Shown in pieces: positions 8,381-19,446 of a stretch of DNA of 64,000 nt (positions are counted from its first letter, which is position 1; every line of letters begins with the position of its first letter). The translations under genes were made by a program, and so were the position numbers. Source of the stretch: Afipia sp. GAS231 (GTDB taxonomy: Bacteria; Pseudomonadota; Alphaproteobacteria; Rhizobiales; Xanthobacteraceae); assembly GCF_900103365.1 (NCBI RefSeq), contig NZ_LT629703.1, positions 6,868,501 to 6,932,500 of the forward strand, written 5' to 3'. Below the pieces are notes generated by a model that saw only the letters and a program-made list of their open reading frames with translations, was not told the DNA's origin and made no database searches.

Positions 8381-8607
8381 GGGAGCTCCAGGAGGAGCGT
8401 CCGTTTACACATTACGGTGCCATCGATCCACCTTTATCTCGTTATGTCATGGCAGGGCGTTGTTATTGCCTGCCAAATTGCCACCGATGTCCATCCACAG
8501 ATCAATTTGTTTGGCGTGACGGCTTGATGAAATAATCGGCGATGGTCCATAAGCGGCGTCCGGCGGCAGGCGATTCACCGGCCGCAACGGTTCAGGAAAG
8601 AGTTTGC

Positions 8608-10950
<2,343 letters not shown>

Positions 10951-10969
10951 GGCGGGATGAGATCAGGTT

Positions 10970-10993
10970 GGCGGCGACGCCGGGCCTTTTTTT
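10970..10993 (+). terminator. Weak candidate terminator after tex
   Basis: A short stem GGCG/CGCC with loop GCGA is followed five bases later by seven T. The stem is only 4 bp, so this is a weak intrinsic-terminator candidate between tex and the convergent glutaminase gene. Confidence 0.3.
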
Positions 10994-11051
10994 GCGCCGC
11001 ATTCTACTTTGCATGGGGTTGTTTTCGCGATTTTGTGTCTGGCCCCACGCT

Positions 11052-12899
11052 TTAGCTCGACGTCAGCAGGTTCACCTTGGCGTTGGCGAGGATCAGGCGG
11101 TCGGCCAGCAGTTGTGCGAGATTGCGCATGATCCGCTCGCCGGCGCGCGGGTGCTGTTTTCGGAAACGTTCGAAATCGCGCAGCGGGATTTCGTAGGCGG
11201 TTGCCGTCATGTCGGCAACCACGTCGGCGGACCGGCGCGGCTCCAGAAGCGCCATCTCGCCGAACGGCATTCCGGCCGTCAGCGTCGCCAGCCGGATGCC
11301 GTCGGGCAGGGTGACATGCACCACGCCGCTTCGGAGAAAGAACAGCGAGTTGGCCTCATCGCCGGTCGCGATGATTTTCTCGGAGGCTTGATAGTGTCTG
11401 ATCGACGCGAGTGAGGAGAGGTCAGTCAGTTCCTCGTCGGTCAGTCCGTCCAGCAGCAACTGCTCCGACAGTTCGGTGGCTTCGAGGAAATCGATCGCGC
11501 CGCCGTGGCGGTAGACCACCTGGTCTTCCGCCCATTCGATCGCGGCGTCGAGCAGGAAGTAGTTGCGGATGTTGCTAAGACCCTCGGTCCATTCCGCGAT
11601 CATCTTCCATTCCGGTGAGGCGCGCTTGATGCCGGACAGGATTACGGTGACATGATAGGCCGCGAGTTCACGGAATTCCTCGGCGAACAGCCGCGCGCCG
11701 GCGGGGGTGACGGAGGCGACACGGCGCAGGTCGAAAATCACGAATTGCGGACGCGGCTTGTCCGCCAGCGCGCGCGAGACATAGTCGACGCTGGACAGCG
11801 ACAGCGCGCCGACCAGTTCATAGACCAGCACGTCCTGATGATGCGCGGCGAGGATGTTCTGCTCGTGCGGACGGCGGCTGCGCCGCGACGGGCTCTTGCC
11901 CATGTTGTAGTCGGCAATGATGCTGTTGCGGGCGTCGTCGCTGCGGTTGAGCATGTGCAGCGTGTAATGCGACGACAGCGCCTCGCAGACCTTGATGCCG
12001 CGCACGCTGTTGCCGTGCTTGTCGAGTTTCGGCGAATAGCTGCCGAGCCCGAGCCGGGCCGGTAATGCCGCCAAAATGCCGCCGCCGACGCCGCTCTTGG
12101 CGGGAATGCCGACGCGGTAGATCCATTCGCCGGCATAGTCGTACATGCCCGACGACGTCATCACCGATAGCGTCCGCGAAATCGCATAGGGCGTCATCAC
12201 CTGTTCGCCGGTCACCGGATTGACGCCGCGGTTGGCCAGCGTCGCCGCCATCACGGCGATGTCACGCGCGGTGACCAGCACCGCGCATTGCCGGAAATAG
12301 GCTTCCAGCACCGAGGTGACGTTGTCCTTGATCACGGCGTTGGTGCGCAGGAGATAGCCGATCGCCCGGTTGCGGTCTCCGGTGGCGCTCTCGGAGGCGT
12401 AGACGGCGTCATCGACGTCGAGGTCACGTCCGGCAAAGCGTCCCAGTGCCTGCCGGATATATTCGAACGCGCCGTCACCCTTGGCCTCGTGGATCAGCCC
12501 GGTGCAGGCGATGGCGCCGGCATTGACCATGGCGTTGAAGGGGTGGTTCTCGGCGTTGAGGCGGATCGAATTGAAGGGGTCACCCGACGGCTCGACGCCG
12601 ATGGCGCTTTCCACCCTTGCGGCACCCAGCGTGTCCAACGCCAGCGCGAACACGAACGGCTTTGACATGGACTGGATCGTGAAGGGAATCTGGGTGTCGC
12701 CGACCTCGTAGACGTGACCGTCGAGGGTAGCGAGGCTGATGCCAAAATGGGCAGGGTCGGCCTTGCCGAGTTCAGGGATGTAGTCGGCGACGGTGCCGCC
12801 GGTCTCCTGCAGGAAGTCCGTGTGGCACGCGTTCAGGAACCGCAGCAAAGGCGGTTTCGAGCTGGTCCAGGCCGGGGCGCCGGTGGGCGATACTTTCAT
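11052..12899 (-). CDS. glsA: Glutaminase A fused to STAS and cyclic-nucleotide-binding domains
   Basis: The ATG at 12899 gives 615 residues, about twice the length of a plain glutaminase (~310). Residues ~20-310 are a serine-dependent glutaminase with the S-x-x-K motif in IQSMSKPF and conserved AMVNAGAIACTGL and SGVGGGILAALP segments. A linker (~320-345, basic RRSRRP) leads to a STAS domain (~350-450: FVIFDLRRVASVTPAGARLF). A cyclic-nucleotide-binding domain follows (~480-605: FFLRSGVVHVTLPDG, MPFGEMALLEPRRSADVVA), where FGEMALLEPRRSADV is the phosphate-binding cassette. It hydrolyses glutamine to glutamate and ammonia; control by cAMP-like ligands is inferred. Confidence 0.92.
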   Translation of the reverse strand: MKVSPTGAPAWTSSKPPLLRFLNACHTDFLQETGGTVADYIPELGKADPAHFGISLATLDGHVYEVGDTQIPFTIQSMSKPFVFALALDTLGAARVESAIGVEPSGDPFNSIRLNAENHPFNAMVNAGAIACTGLIHEAKGDGAFEYIRQALGRFAGRDLDVDDAVYASESATGDRNRAIGYLLRTNAVIKDNVTSVLEAYFRQCAVLVTARDIAVMAATLANRGVNPVTGEQVMTPYAISRTLSVMTSSGMYDYAGEWIYRVGIPAKSGVGGGILAALPARLGLGSYSPKLDKHGNSVRGIKVCEALSSHYTLHMLNRSDDARNSIIADYNMGKSPSRRSRRPHEQNILAAHHQDVLVYELVGALSLSSVDYVSRALADKPRPQFVIFDLRRVASVTPAGARLFAEEFRELAAYHVTVILSGIKRASPEWKMIAEWTEGLSNIRNYFLLDAAIEWAEDQVVYRHGGAIDFLEATELSEQLLLDGLTDEELTDLSSLASIRHYQASEKIIATGDEANSLFFLRSGVVHVTLPDGIRLATLTAGMPFGEMALLEPRRSADVVADMTATAYEIPLRDFERFRKQHPRAGERIMRNLAQLLADRLILANAKVNLLTSS

Positions 12900-12992
12900 C
12901 GCCACCGTTTTGCAACGCAATCAGGGAACGCGCAACTGGCTCGCGACCAGCGTCTGGCGGCGGACACGAAGTTCATCAGCCGAACGCCCAAT

Positions 12993-13009
12993 GTTTCGTC
13001 AGACGAAAC
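12993..13009. promoter_or_regulatory. 17-base perfect palindrome, candidate operator upstream of glutaminase gene
   Basis: The arms GTTTCGTC and GACGAAAC are exact inverse complements around one central A. It lies ~95 bases upstream of the glutaminase start, in the gap between that gene and the biotinyl-domain gene. Size and symmetry fit a dimeric repressor site. The binding protein is unknown. Confidence 0.5.
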
Positions 13010-13135
13010 TTTTGATGGCCGGGATCATGTCATCGCGCCATGGCGATGACAACGTCCGCACCGTTTCAAAGCCGCAAATGCGGCCGATCCGCTACCGGAC
13101 AGATTGTCGCGCGTCAGAAGGTGGGTGGTGAAGTT

Positions 13136-13357
13136 CTAGGCGTCGACGATCGCGACGACCTGTCCTTCGGCGATGACGTCGTCGAGTTTGACCAGAATTG
13201 CCTTGATTTTCCCCGCGGTCGTCGAGGTGACCGGGATTTCCATCTTCATCGCTTCGACGAAGGCAATCTCGTCGCCGTCATCGACGCTGGCGCCGTTCTC
13301 GACCGCAAGCGCGCAGACGCGGCCGGCCACTTCGGTGACGATCTTGATATCTGGCAT
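13136..13357 (-). CDS. Biotin/lipoyl attachment domain protein (stand-alone BCCP-like)
   Basis: The 73-residue product begins at the ATG at 13357 with GGGAGA about 7 bases before it; a longer open frame upstream has no such site. It is a single biotinyl domain with the modification motif FVEAMKMEIPV, whose central Lys would carry biotin, between two strand repeats (TEVAGRV..., TSTTAGKI...). It is divergent from the IclR gene and near an acyl-CoA carboxylase beta subunit, so it is probably the swinging arm of that carboxylase. No biotin carboxylase gene is visible nearby. Confidence 0.9.
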   Translation of the reverse strand: MPDIKIVTEVAGRVCALAVENGASVDDGDEIAFVEAMKMEIPVTSTTAGKIKAILVKLDDVIAEGQVVAIVDA

Positions 13358-13460
13358 TCCAATCTCCCGGGACCGTCTGACGGACAAATTTTCATCGCCA
13401 ACGGCTTTTTGTTTGTGGCGGCAGATTGCCTGAGGTAGCTTGATCTGCAAGTGGAATTTT

Positions 13461-13477
13461 ATTCCGCATGACGGAAT
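13461..13477. promoter_or_regulatory. Candidate IclR-type operator
   Basis: ATTCCG and CGGAAT are perfect inverted half-sites spaced by 5 bases, 11 bases before the IclR ATG. A third half-site GGAAT (13453-13457) pairs with the same ATTCC. IclR-family sites often have TTCCG-like half-sites, and the position between divergent genes suggests autoregulation. Confidence 0.55.
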
Positions 13478-13488
13478 GAGGCCAACGC

Positions 13489-14475
13489 ATGGGAAGACGC
13501 TCGGAACGGCTCAGCAAACAGGGAATGCTCGCCAGCGATCTGGCAGGCGATGGCGATGTGATTCAGGTGGTGTCGCGGGCCTTCGATGTCCTGCGCTGCT
13601 TCGAGGGTCATGAAGCCCGGCTCGGCAATCTCGAAATTTCCAATCGCTGCGGGCTGCCGCGGTCGACGGTGTCGCGGCTGACGCACACGCTGACGCGGAT
13701 GGGACAACTGGTCTATCTGCCACGCGATCAGAAATACCGCATCGGCCCGAGTGCGGTGGCGATGAGCACGTCGATGATGAAGGGGTTGCAGCTTCGCAAC
13801 CTGATCCGGCTGCGGCTGCAGGATGTCGCCGAGCAACTGCCGGGCACCGTCGGCTTCGTCATCCCTGATCGCTTTCACTTGGTCTATCTCGAATTCGCGC
13901 GCGCGGCGAACGCGCTCGGCCTGCACGAGACCACCGGCAGCCGCATAGCGATGGCGAGCACGGCGGCGGGCCATGCCTATACCGCGGCGCTCGATGTCGA
14001 CGTGGGCGATGCCTTGATCGCGGAAATGGAGCGCGAGATCCCGGAAAGCGCCAAGCTGTTGAAGCCGCGCATCGAGGGCAACCGCCGTCATCTGCGCGAA
14101 CACGGCTATGTCGTGGCCTGCGGGCTGTGGAGCCCGCACATCAACGGGCTCGCGGTCCCGGTGTGGTCGCCGCAATATCAGACCTATGTGGTGGCGACGA
14201 TCGGATTGCTGTCCGTGATGTTCGACGAGAAGCGGCTGCACCGCGAAGTGGCGCCGCCGATGCGCGAACTGGCGGCTGCGATCGGCGGCCTGCTTGAAGG
14301 CGCTGACGGCGATATCTTCTCTAGCCGGCTGGAACGCAAGCCACTTGCGGTCTCGACCCCGAACAAAATCAATAACAATAAAATCATCCGAACGGAGGAG
14401 ACGAATGAACTGGAAGCCGGAACTCGACGACCTCGCCCGGCGCGAAGCGTTCGCGCGCGAGATGGGAGGCGTTGA
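13489..14475 (+). CDS. IclR family transcriptional regulator
   Basis: This 328-residue protein has an N-terminal winged helix (residues ~22-85: AFDVLRCFEGHEARLGNLEIS, then LPRSTVSRLTHTL as recognition helix) and a C-terminal IclR effector domain (~100-275, including SRIAMASTAAGHAYTAAL). The last ~24 residues overlap the carboxylase coding sequence by 71 bases and look like run-on (basic, Arg-rich). It is divergent from the biotinyl-domain gene and directly precedes the carboxylase, so it probably controls both. The ligand is unknown. Confidence 0.93.
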   Translation: MGRRSERLSKQGMLASDLAGDGDVIQVVSRAFDVLRCFEGHEARLGNLEISNRCGLPRSTVSRLTHTLTRMGQLVYLPRDQKYRIGPSAVAMSTSMMKGLQLRNLIRLRLQDVAEQLPGTVGFVIPDRFHLVYLEFARAANALGLHETTGSRIAMASTAAGHAYTAALDVDVGDALIAEMEREIPESAKLLKPRIEGNRRHLREHGYVVACGLWSPHINGLAVPVWSPQYQTYVVATIGLLSVMFDEKRLHREVAPPMRELAAAIGGLLEGADGDIFSSRLERKPLAVSTPNKINNNKIIRTEETNELEAGTRRPRPARSVRARDGRR

Positions 14476-15964
14476 CAAGGTCAAGCGTCAGCATGACCAG
14501 GGCCGGCTCACCGTTCGCGAACGCATCGACAAACTGGTCGATCAAAAAAGCTTTCACGAGGTCGGTGCGGTCTCCGGCATCGGCGAATACGACGAAAACA
14601 ACGAACTCAAGCACCTGACGCCGGCGAACTGCGTGTTCGGCCGCGGCAAGATCGACGACCGCACCGTGGTGGTGGTCGGCGACGATTTCACCGTGCGCGG
14701 CGGCTCGGCCGATGCCTCGATTTCGACCAAGCCGCTGATGGCCGAGGAGATGGCGCATGATTTCCGCCTGCCGATCATCCGCGTGATCGAAGGCTCCGGC
14801 GGCGGCGGTTCGGTCAAGACCATCGAAACCCGGGGGGCAGCCAATCTGCCGGGCGGCGTCGGCGGCACGCGGGCATACTGGTTCACGACAGGGAACATGG
14901 CGCGGGTGCCGGTGGTCGGTCTTGGCCTCGGTTCGGTCGCGGGCCTGGGCGCCGCGCGGCTGGCGGCAAGTCATTATTCGATCATGACCAGAAGCTCGGC
15001 GATGTTCGTTGCCGGCCCGCCGGTGGTGAAGCGGCTCGGTCAGGATCTGACCAAGCAGGAACTCGGCGGCGCCGACATCCAGACCCGCGCCGGCGGCGTC
15101 GACGATGCCGTCGACACCGAAGAGGAGGCGTTCGCGCGCGCGCGACGCTTCCTGTCCTACCTGCCGTCCTCGGTGTTCGACCTGCCGCCGACCACGCCCT
15201 GCAACGACGATCCGGAACGTGCGGAGGAATCGTTGATGAAGGCGGTGCCGCGCAACCGCCGCCAGGTCTACAAGATGCGCCCGATCATCGACGCCGTCGT
15301 CGACAAGGGTTCGTTCTTCGAAGTGAATGCCAATTTCGGCCGCCCGATGATCACCGGGCTGGCGCGCCTGGAAGGCCGCGCAGTGATGTTGCTCGCCAGC
15401 GATCCCTTCCATTATGGCGGCTCGTGGACGGCGGACGCCTGCGACAAGGTGATACGCTGGGTCGACTTCGCCGAGACCTTCCATCTGCCGGTGGTCTATC
15501 TGATGGATTGCCCGGGTTTCATGATCGGGCTTGAAGCCGAGAAGTCGGCGACCATCCGCCACGGCGTGCGCGCGATGGCCGCCGTCAACCAGAGCACCGT
15601 GCCCTGGTGCACGATTATCGTGCGCAATGCTTTTGGTGTTGCTGGTGTCGTGCACCAGCCGGCGAACCGCTACTCGATGCGCTATGCGTGGCCGTCGGCC
15701 TATTGGGGGTCGCTGCCGCTGGAAGGCGGCATCGAGGCTGCCTACCGCGCCGACATCGACGGCTCGGACGATCCGGCAGCAAAGCTGAAAGAGATCGAGG
15801 ACCGCCTCAGCAAGCTGCGCTCGCCTTTCCGCTCGGCCGAAAAGTTCTGGGTCGAGGAAGTGATCGATCCCCGCAAGACCCGTTCGCTGCTGTGCGAATT
15901 CGCGCGGCTGGCGGAGCCGGTGCGCACGCCGGGGCCGGCGACGAATATGTCGATACGGCCGTAA
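14405..15964 (+). CDS. Acyl-CoA carboxylase carboxyltransferase (beta) subunit
   Basis: The ATG at 14405 follows CGGAGGAG, giving 519 residues, the normal size for propionyl/methylcrotonyl-CoA carboxylase beta subunits. Both crotonase-fold halves are present. The N-terminal half includes VIEGSGGGGSVKTIETRG and MFVAGPPVVKRLGQDLT; the C-terminal half includes YLMDCPGFMIGLEAEKS and CTIIVRNAFGVAGVVHQP. It transfers carboxyl from biotin to an acyl-CoA. The start lies inside the end of the IclR gene. The biotin carboxylase partner must be elsewhere, and the exact acyl substrate is undetermined. Confidence 0.92.
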   Translation: MNWKPELDDLARREAFAREMGGVDKVKRQHDQGRLTVRERIDKLVDQKSFHEVGAVSGIGEYDENNELKHLTPANCVFGRGKIDDRTVVVVGDDFTVRGGSADASISTKPLMAEEMAHDFRLPIIRVIEGSGGGGSVKTIETRGAANLPGGVGGTRAYWFTTGNMARVPVVGLGLGSVAGLGAARLAASHYSIMTRSSAMFVAGPPVVKRLGQDLTKQELGGADIQTRAGGVDDAVDTEEEAFARARRFLSYLPSSVFDLPPTTPCNDDPERAEESLMKAVPRNRRQVYKMRPIIDAVVDKGSFFEVNANFGRPMITGLARLEGRAVMLLASDPFHYGGSWTADACDKVIRWVDFAETFHLPVVYLMDCPGFMIGLEAEKSATIRHGVRAMAAVNQSTVPWCTIIVRNAFGVAGVVHQPANRYSMRYAWPSAYWGSLPLEGGIEAAYRADIDGSDDPAAKLKEIEDRLSKLRSPFRSAEKFWVEEVIDPRKTRSLLCEFARLAEPVRTPGPATNMSIRP

Positions 15965-15979
15965 GCACACGCACGCACC

Positions 15980-16063
15980 CGTCATTGCGAGGAGCGCAGC
16001 GACGAAGCAATCCATCTCTCCGCAAGCCGCGGCATGGATTACTTCGCTCCGCTCGCAATGACG
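15980..16063. repeat. Dispersed palindromic repeat, CGTCATTGCGAG type
   Basis: The ends CGTCATTGCGAG and CTCGCAATGACG are exact inverse complements. Inner arms AAGCAATCCAT and ATGGATTACTT pair with one mismatch. It lies between the carboxylase and GNAT genes. Related copies are at 21591, 31999, 47056 and 55597. Confidence 0.88.
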
Positions 16064-16101
16064 GCGGCGGGACCGTGCCTCACGCCGGCTCGTTCTCGCT
16101 G

Positions 16102-16536
16102 TCAGCCCCTCATTCTGAATGTGATGCCGTTGTCAGCGATCGCAGCAAAACCAAGGCGCTCATAGAGTCGGCGCGCAGGATTGTTCTTGAGGACTCTGAG
16201 CACGATCTTCTTGTCCGTCGATCTCCAGGCGACAAGCAGGTTGCCGAGCACCTCTGATCCGATGCCTGATCCCTGATATTGAGGCGAAACGTAAAACTTC
16301 TGCAGTCGTATCTCGGCCGGCAATTCAGCGACCTGGAGCCAGCCGACATCGTTCCCTTCAACTGAAATGATTGATACTTCGTCGAGCTTCCATTGTGCCG
16401 CGAAGGTTGCCCTCTGTTCTTGCTCGTCCCACGTGACGAGTTCCTGCACATAGGGCTGCATCGTCAGCAGGTAGAGGCGCAAAGCAAAATCGTAATGTTC
16501 TGCCTCTGCCTGCCGAAGGATGATCTGCCTTGCCAT
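16102..16536 (-). CDS. GNAT family N-acetyltransferase
   Basis: The 144-residue protein has the acetyl-CoA pyrophosphate-binding motif A, LQKFYVSPQYQGSGIGSEVL (Q-x-S-G-I-G, residues ~78-97). This is followed by LRVLKNNPARRLYERLGF, the motif B region that closes most GNAT folds. It ends with a strand, ITFRMRG. It acetylates an amine of some small molecule or protein; nothing nearby narrows the choice. It is convergent with the carboxylase gene across a repeat. Confidence 0.88.
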   Translation of the reverse strand: MARQIILRQAEAEHYDFALRLYLLTMQPYVQELVTWDEQEQRATFAAQWKLDEVSIISVEGNDVGWLQVAELPAEIRLQKFYVSPQYQGSGIGSEVLGNLLVAWRSTDKKIVLRVLKNNPARRLYERLGFAAIADNGITFRMRG

Positions 16537-16597
16537 GCGGGGAGGATAACACCAGCGCTTTCGGGCGACGAGCCGATCTATCCGCCTGGGTCGCGCC

Positions 16598-17890
16598 CTA
16601 GGCGGGCGCGACAGCCGGTTTTGGTGCCGGCCGGGAGACCGTAATCACGAGCAGAGATGCGACGATGCAGAGCGCGCCGGCAACAAAGAACGCCGGCACG
16701 TAGCTCGCAAGCAGTGTTCGCGACAGCCCGGCGCCGAAGGCTGCGGTGCCCGCGCCCAACTGATGGCCGGCAAAAATCCAGCCGAACACCATGTTGGCGC
16801 GTTCGGGTCCGAACCGCTGCGCCGTGAGCCGCACCGTCGGCGGCACCGTGGCGATCCAGTCGAGCCCGTAGAACATGGCGAATACCGACAGCCCATAGAA
16901 CGAGAAGTCGGTGAAGGGGAGGAACAGCAGCGACAGTCCGCGCAGGCCGTAGTACCAGGACAACAGATAGCGGTTGTCATAGCGGTCCGACAGCCAGCCG
17001 GAGATGATGGTGCCGAAGAAATCGAAGATGCCCATCGCGGCGAGCAGGCTTGCCGCCTGCACCTGCGGAATGCCGTAGTCGAGGCACATCGGAATCAGGT
17101 GCACCTGGATCAGGCCGTTGGTGCTGGCGCCGCAGATGAAGAAGGTCGCAAACAGCACCCAGAACACGCTCGACTTCGAAGCATCGCGCAGCGTGCCGAG
17201 AGCAGCTGCCACGATCGGCGCGTTATTCGGCGGCGGCGCCGGCAGCGGCTCTGTGCCTTCATCGCCGAACGGCCGCAGACCGAGATCGCTCGGCCGGTCG
17301 CGCATGATCATGAGCACGGCGAAGGCCGCCACGCCGAGCATCACGCAGACCAGTCCCAGCGCAATTCGCCAGCCATAATGATCGGTCAGTGTCGCCAGTA
17401 GCGGCAGGAACGCCAGTTGCCCGGTCGCGACGCTGGCGGTGAGAATGCCGACCACAAGGCCACGCCGCGCCACGAACCAGCGCGCGGCGATGGTGGCGCC
17501 CAGCACCAAAGCGGTCATGCCGGTACCGATGCCGATCACGACGCCCCACAGCAGCATCAGGTGCCAGACTTTTGTCATCGCCAGTGACGCGACGAGGCCG
17601 GATACCACGACCAGCAAAGCCGACAGCGTGACGTTGCGCAGGCCGTAGCGGTTCAGCAAAGCGGCGGCGAACGGGGCCATCAGTCCGAACAGGATGAAGC
17701 GGATCGACAGCGCGGAGGAAATCTCCGCGGAGGTCCAGCCGAATTCCTTCTGCAGCGGCACGATGAACACGCCGGGCGCACCGACGGTGCCCGCGGTGAT
17801 CAGGGCGGTGAGGAAGGTCACGGCGACCATCGCCCAACCGTAGTGGATATTGCGGCGGGCGAGGGCGGCTGACAGCCAGTTCGAGATCAT
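16598..17890 (-). CDS. MFS transporter
   Basis: The 430-residue inner-membrane protein has about 12 hydrophobic segments split by a hydrophilic central loop (residues ~200-225, RDRPSDLGLRPFGDEGTEP). The motif A-like segment in the second half reads GWLSDRYDNRYLL. N-terminal features (YGWAMVAVTFLTALITAGTVG, PLQKEFGWTSAEIS) resemble the oxalate/formate antiporter-like group. The substrate cannot be assigned; a carboxylate is one possibility given the surrounding CoA metabolism. It resembles the MFS protein at 62710 in layout. Confidence 0.9.
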   Translation of the reverse strand: MISNWLSAALARRNIHYGWAMVAVTFLTALITAGTVGAPGVFIVPLQKEFGWTSAEISSALSIRFILFGLMAPFAAALLNRYGLRNVTLSALLVVVSGLVASLAMTKVWHLMLLWGVVIGIGTGMTALVLGATIAARWFVARRGLVVGILTASVATGQLAFLPLLATLTDHYGWRIALGLVCVMLGVAAFAVLMIMRDRPSDLGLRPFGDEGTEPLPAPPPNNAPIVAAALGTLRDASKSSVFWVLFATFFICGASTNGLIQVHLIPMCLDYGIPQVQAASLLAAMGIFDFFGTIISGWLSDRYDNRYLLSWYYGLRGLSLLFLPFTDFSFYGLSVFAMFYGLDWIATVPPTVRLTAQRFGPERANMVFGWIFAGHQLGAGTAAFGAGLSRTLLASYVPAFFVAGALCIVASLLVITVSRPAPKPAVAPA

Positions 17891-18037
17891 TGAGCCTCAG
17901 TGGGGTTCGCAGGAAGTTCTATCCGGAAGTTGTCTTGGCGGTTTCTTGGCAGCTTTCCGGGATTGCATCTTCGAGAGTTGCTTGGGATTTTCTTGGGAAT
18001 TCTTGCTGATTTGGCCTGACCGGCACATTATGGCGCA

Positions 18038-18069
18038 AGGGAAGTACGGCTGAAATGCCGTACTTCCCT
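18038..18069. terminator. Strong stem-loop just downstream of thiolase gene
   Basis: AGGGAAGTACGGC and GCCGTACTTCCCT form a perfect 13-bp stem with a 6-base loop, 20 bases beyond the thiolase stop on the minus strand. No T-run follows on either strand, so it may protect mRNA ends or act with Rho and not as a classic intrinsic terminator. Confidence 0.55.
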
Positions 18070-18089
18070 CATTTCAGGACATTTTGAAG

Positions 18090-19286
18090 TCAGTGCACGA
18101 TTCGCTCCACGGCGATCGCCGTGGCCTCGCCGCCGCCGATGCAGAGCGCGGCGACGCCGCGCTTCAGGTTCTTTGCTTCCAGCGCATGCAGCAGCGTCAC
18201 GATCAGACGCGCGCCGGTAGCGCCGATGGGGTGGCCGAGTGCGCAGGCGCCACCATGGACGTTAAGCTTGTCCCGGGGAATTCCGAGGTCCTTCTGCGCC
18301 GCCATCGCCACCACGGCAAAGGCCTCGTTGATCTCGAACAGATCGACGTCGCCGACGTTCCAGCCGACCTTGTCCAAGAGCTTGCGAATCGCCGGGATCG
18401 GCGCGGTCGTGAACCACTGCGGTTCCTGGCTGTGGGTGGCGTGGCCCTTGATCTCGGCCAGGGCCGGCAGGCCCTCGCGATCGACCAGCGAGCGCTTGGC
18501 TAGGATCAGCGCCGCAGCGCCGTCGGCGTTGGCGGAGGAGGCGGCCGGCGTAATCGTGCCGTTGGCGCGGAACGCCGCCTTCAATCCGGGAATTTTGGCG
18601 GGATCGACCTTCAGCGGATGCTCGTCATTGGCGATAATGCGCGGCCCGGCTTTCTCGGTCAGCGTGATCGGCGCGATCTCGGCCCGGAACGCGCCGCCTT
18701 CGACCGCCTGGCGCGCCCGGGTCAGCGTTTCCATCGCATAGGCGTCCTGGTCCGCACGGGTGAACTGGTAGGCCTCCGCGGTGGCCTCGCCGAAATCGCC
18801 CATCGAGCGGCCGGTTTCATAGGCGTCTTCCAGTCCGTCCATCATCATGTGGTCGATGATGCGGTCATGACCGGCGCGATAGCCGGAGCGGGCCTTCGCC
18901 AAGAGATACGGCGCGTTCGACATGCTCTCCATGCCGCCGGACAGCACGATATTGGCGGAGCCCGCGTTGATGATGTCGTGGGCCAGCATCGTCGCCTTCA
19001 TGCCGGAGCCGCAGACCTTGTTGATCGTGGTGGCGCCGGTGGCATCCGGCAATTTGGCGCCGCGCGCCGCCTGGCGGGCCGGCGCCTGACCCTGTCCGGC
19101 CGGCAGCACGTTGCCCATGAACACCTCGTCGATCCGCTCCGGCGCCAGTTTGGCCCGCTCCAATGCGGCGCCGATGACGTGGGAGCCGAGCTTGTGGGCG
19201 GCAAGCGGCGAAAGAGCGCCCATGAAGCGGCCGAGGGGCGTGCGGGCGGCGGAGACGATGACGACGGGATCGGAAGTGGCGGTCAT
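18090..19286 (-). CDS. Acetyl-CoA C-acyltransferase (thiolase)
   Basis: The start at ATG 19286 has GGGAGA upstream and gives 398 residues, typical for the family. All catalytic motifs are intact: nucleophilic Cys in NKVCGSGMKA (~residue 90), NEAFA, the His in GGACALGHPIGATGAR (~350), and the second Cys in ALCIGGGEATA (~380). It is a biosynthetic/degradative tetrameric thiolase condensing or cleaving acyl-CoAs. It contrasts with the Cys-less homologue at 1532. Transcribed alone or with the upstream MFS direction reversed; the regulator is not evident. Confidence 0.94.
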   Translation of the reverse strand: MTATSDPVVIVSAARTPLGRFMGALSPLAAHKLGSHVIGAALERAKLAPERIDEVFMGNVLPAGQGQAPARQAARGAKLPDATGATTINKVCGSGMKATMLAHDIINAGSANIVLSGGMESMSNAPYLLAKARSGYRAGHDRIIDHMMMDGLEDAYETGRSMGDFGEATAEAYQFTRADQDAYAMETLTRARQAVEGGAFRAEIAPITLTEKAGPRIIANDEHPLKVDPAKIPGLKAAFRANGTITPAASSANADGAAALILAKRSLVDREGLPALAEIKGHATHSQEPQWFTTAPIPAIRKLLDKVGWNVGDVDLFEINEAFAVVAMAAQKDLGIPRDKLNVHGGACALGHPIGATGARLIVTLLHALEAKNLKRGVAALCIGGGEATAIAVERIVH

Positions 19287-19446
19287 GGTGAATCTCCCGG
19301 ATGGGCATGAGAGTTGGATTATGATCATCATATAATGCGCTGCAAAAATTGCAACGGGACCATCCCATCAAAAAGAGAGAATCACTCCATGAGAAAAGTT
19401 CGCGTTCGGATGAGCTGAATTGATCCGACCTCGAGCAGGCGGTGAA

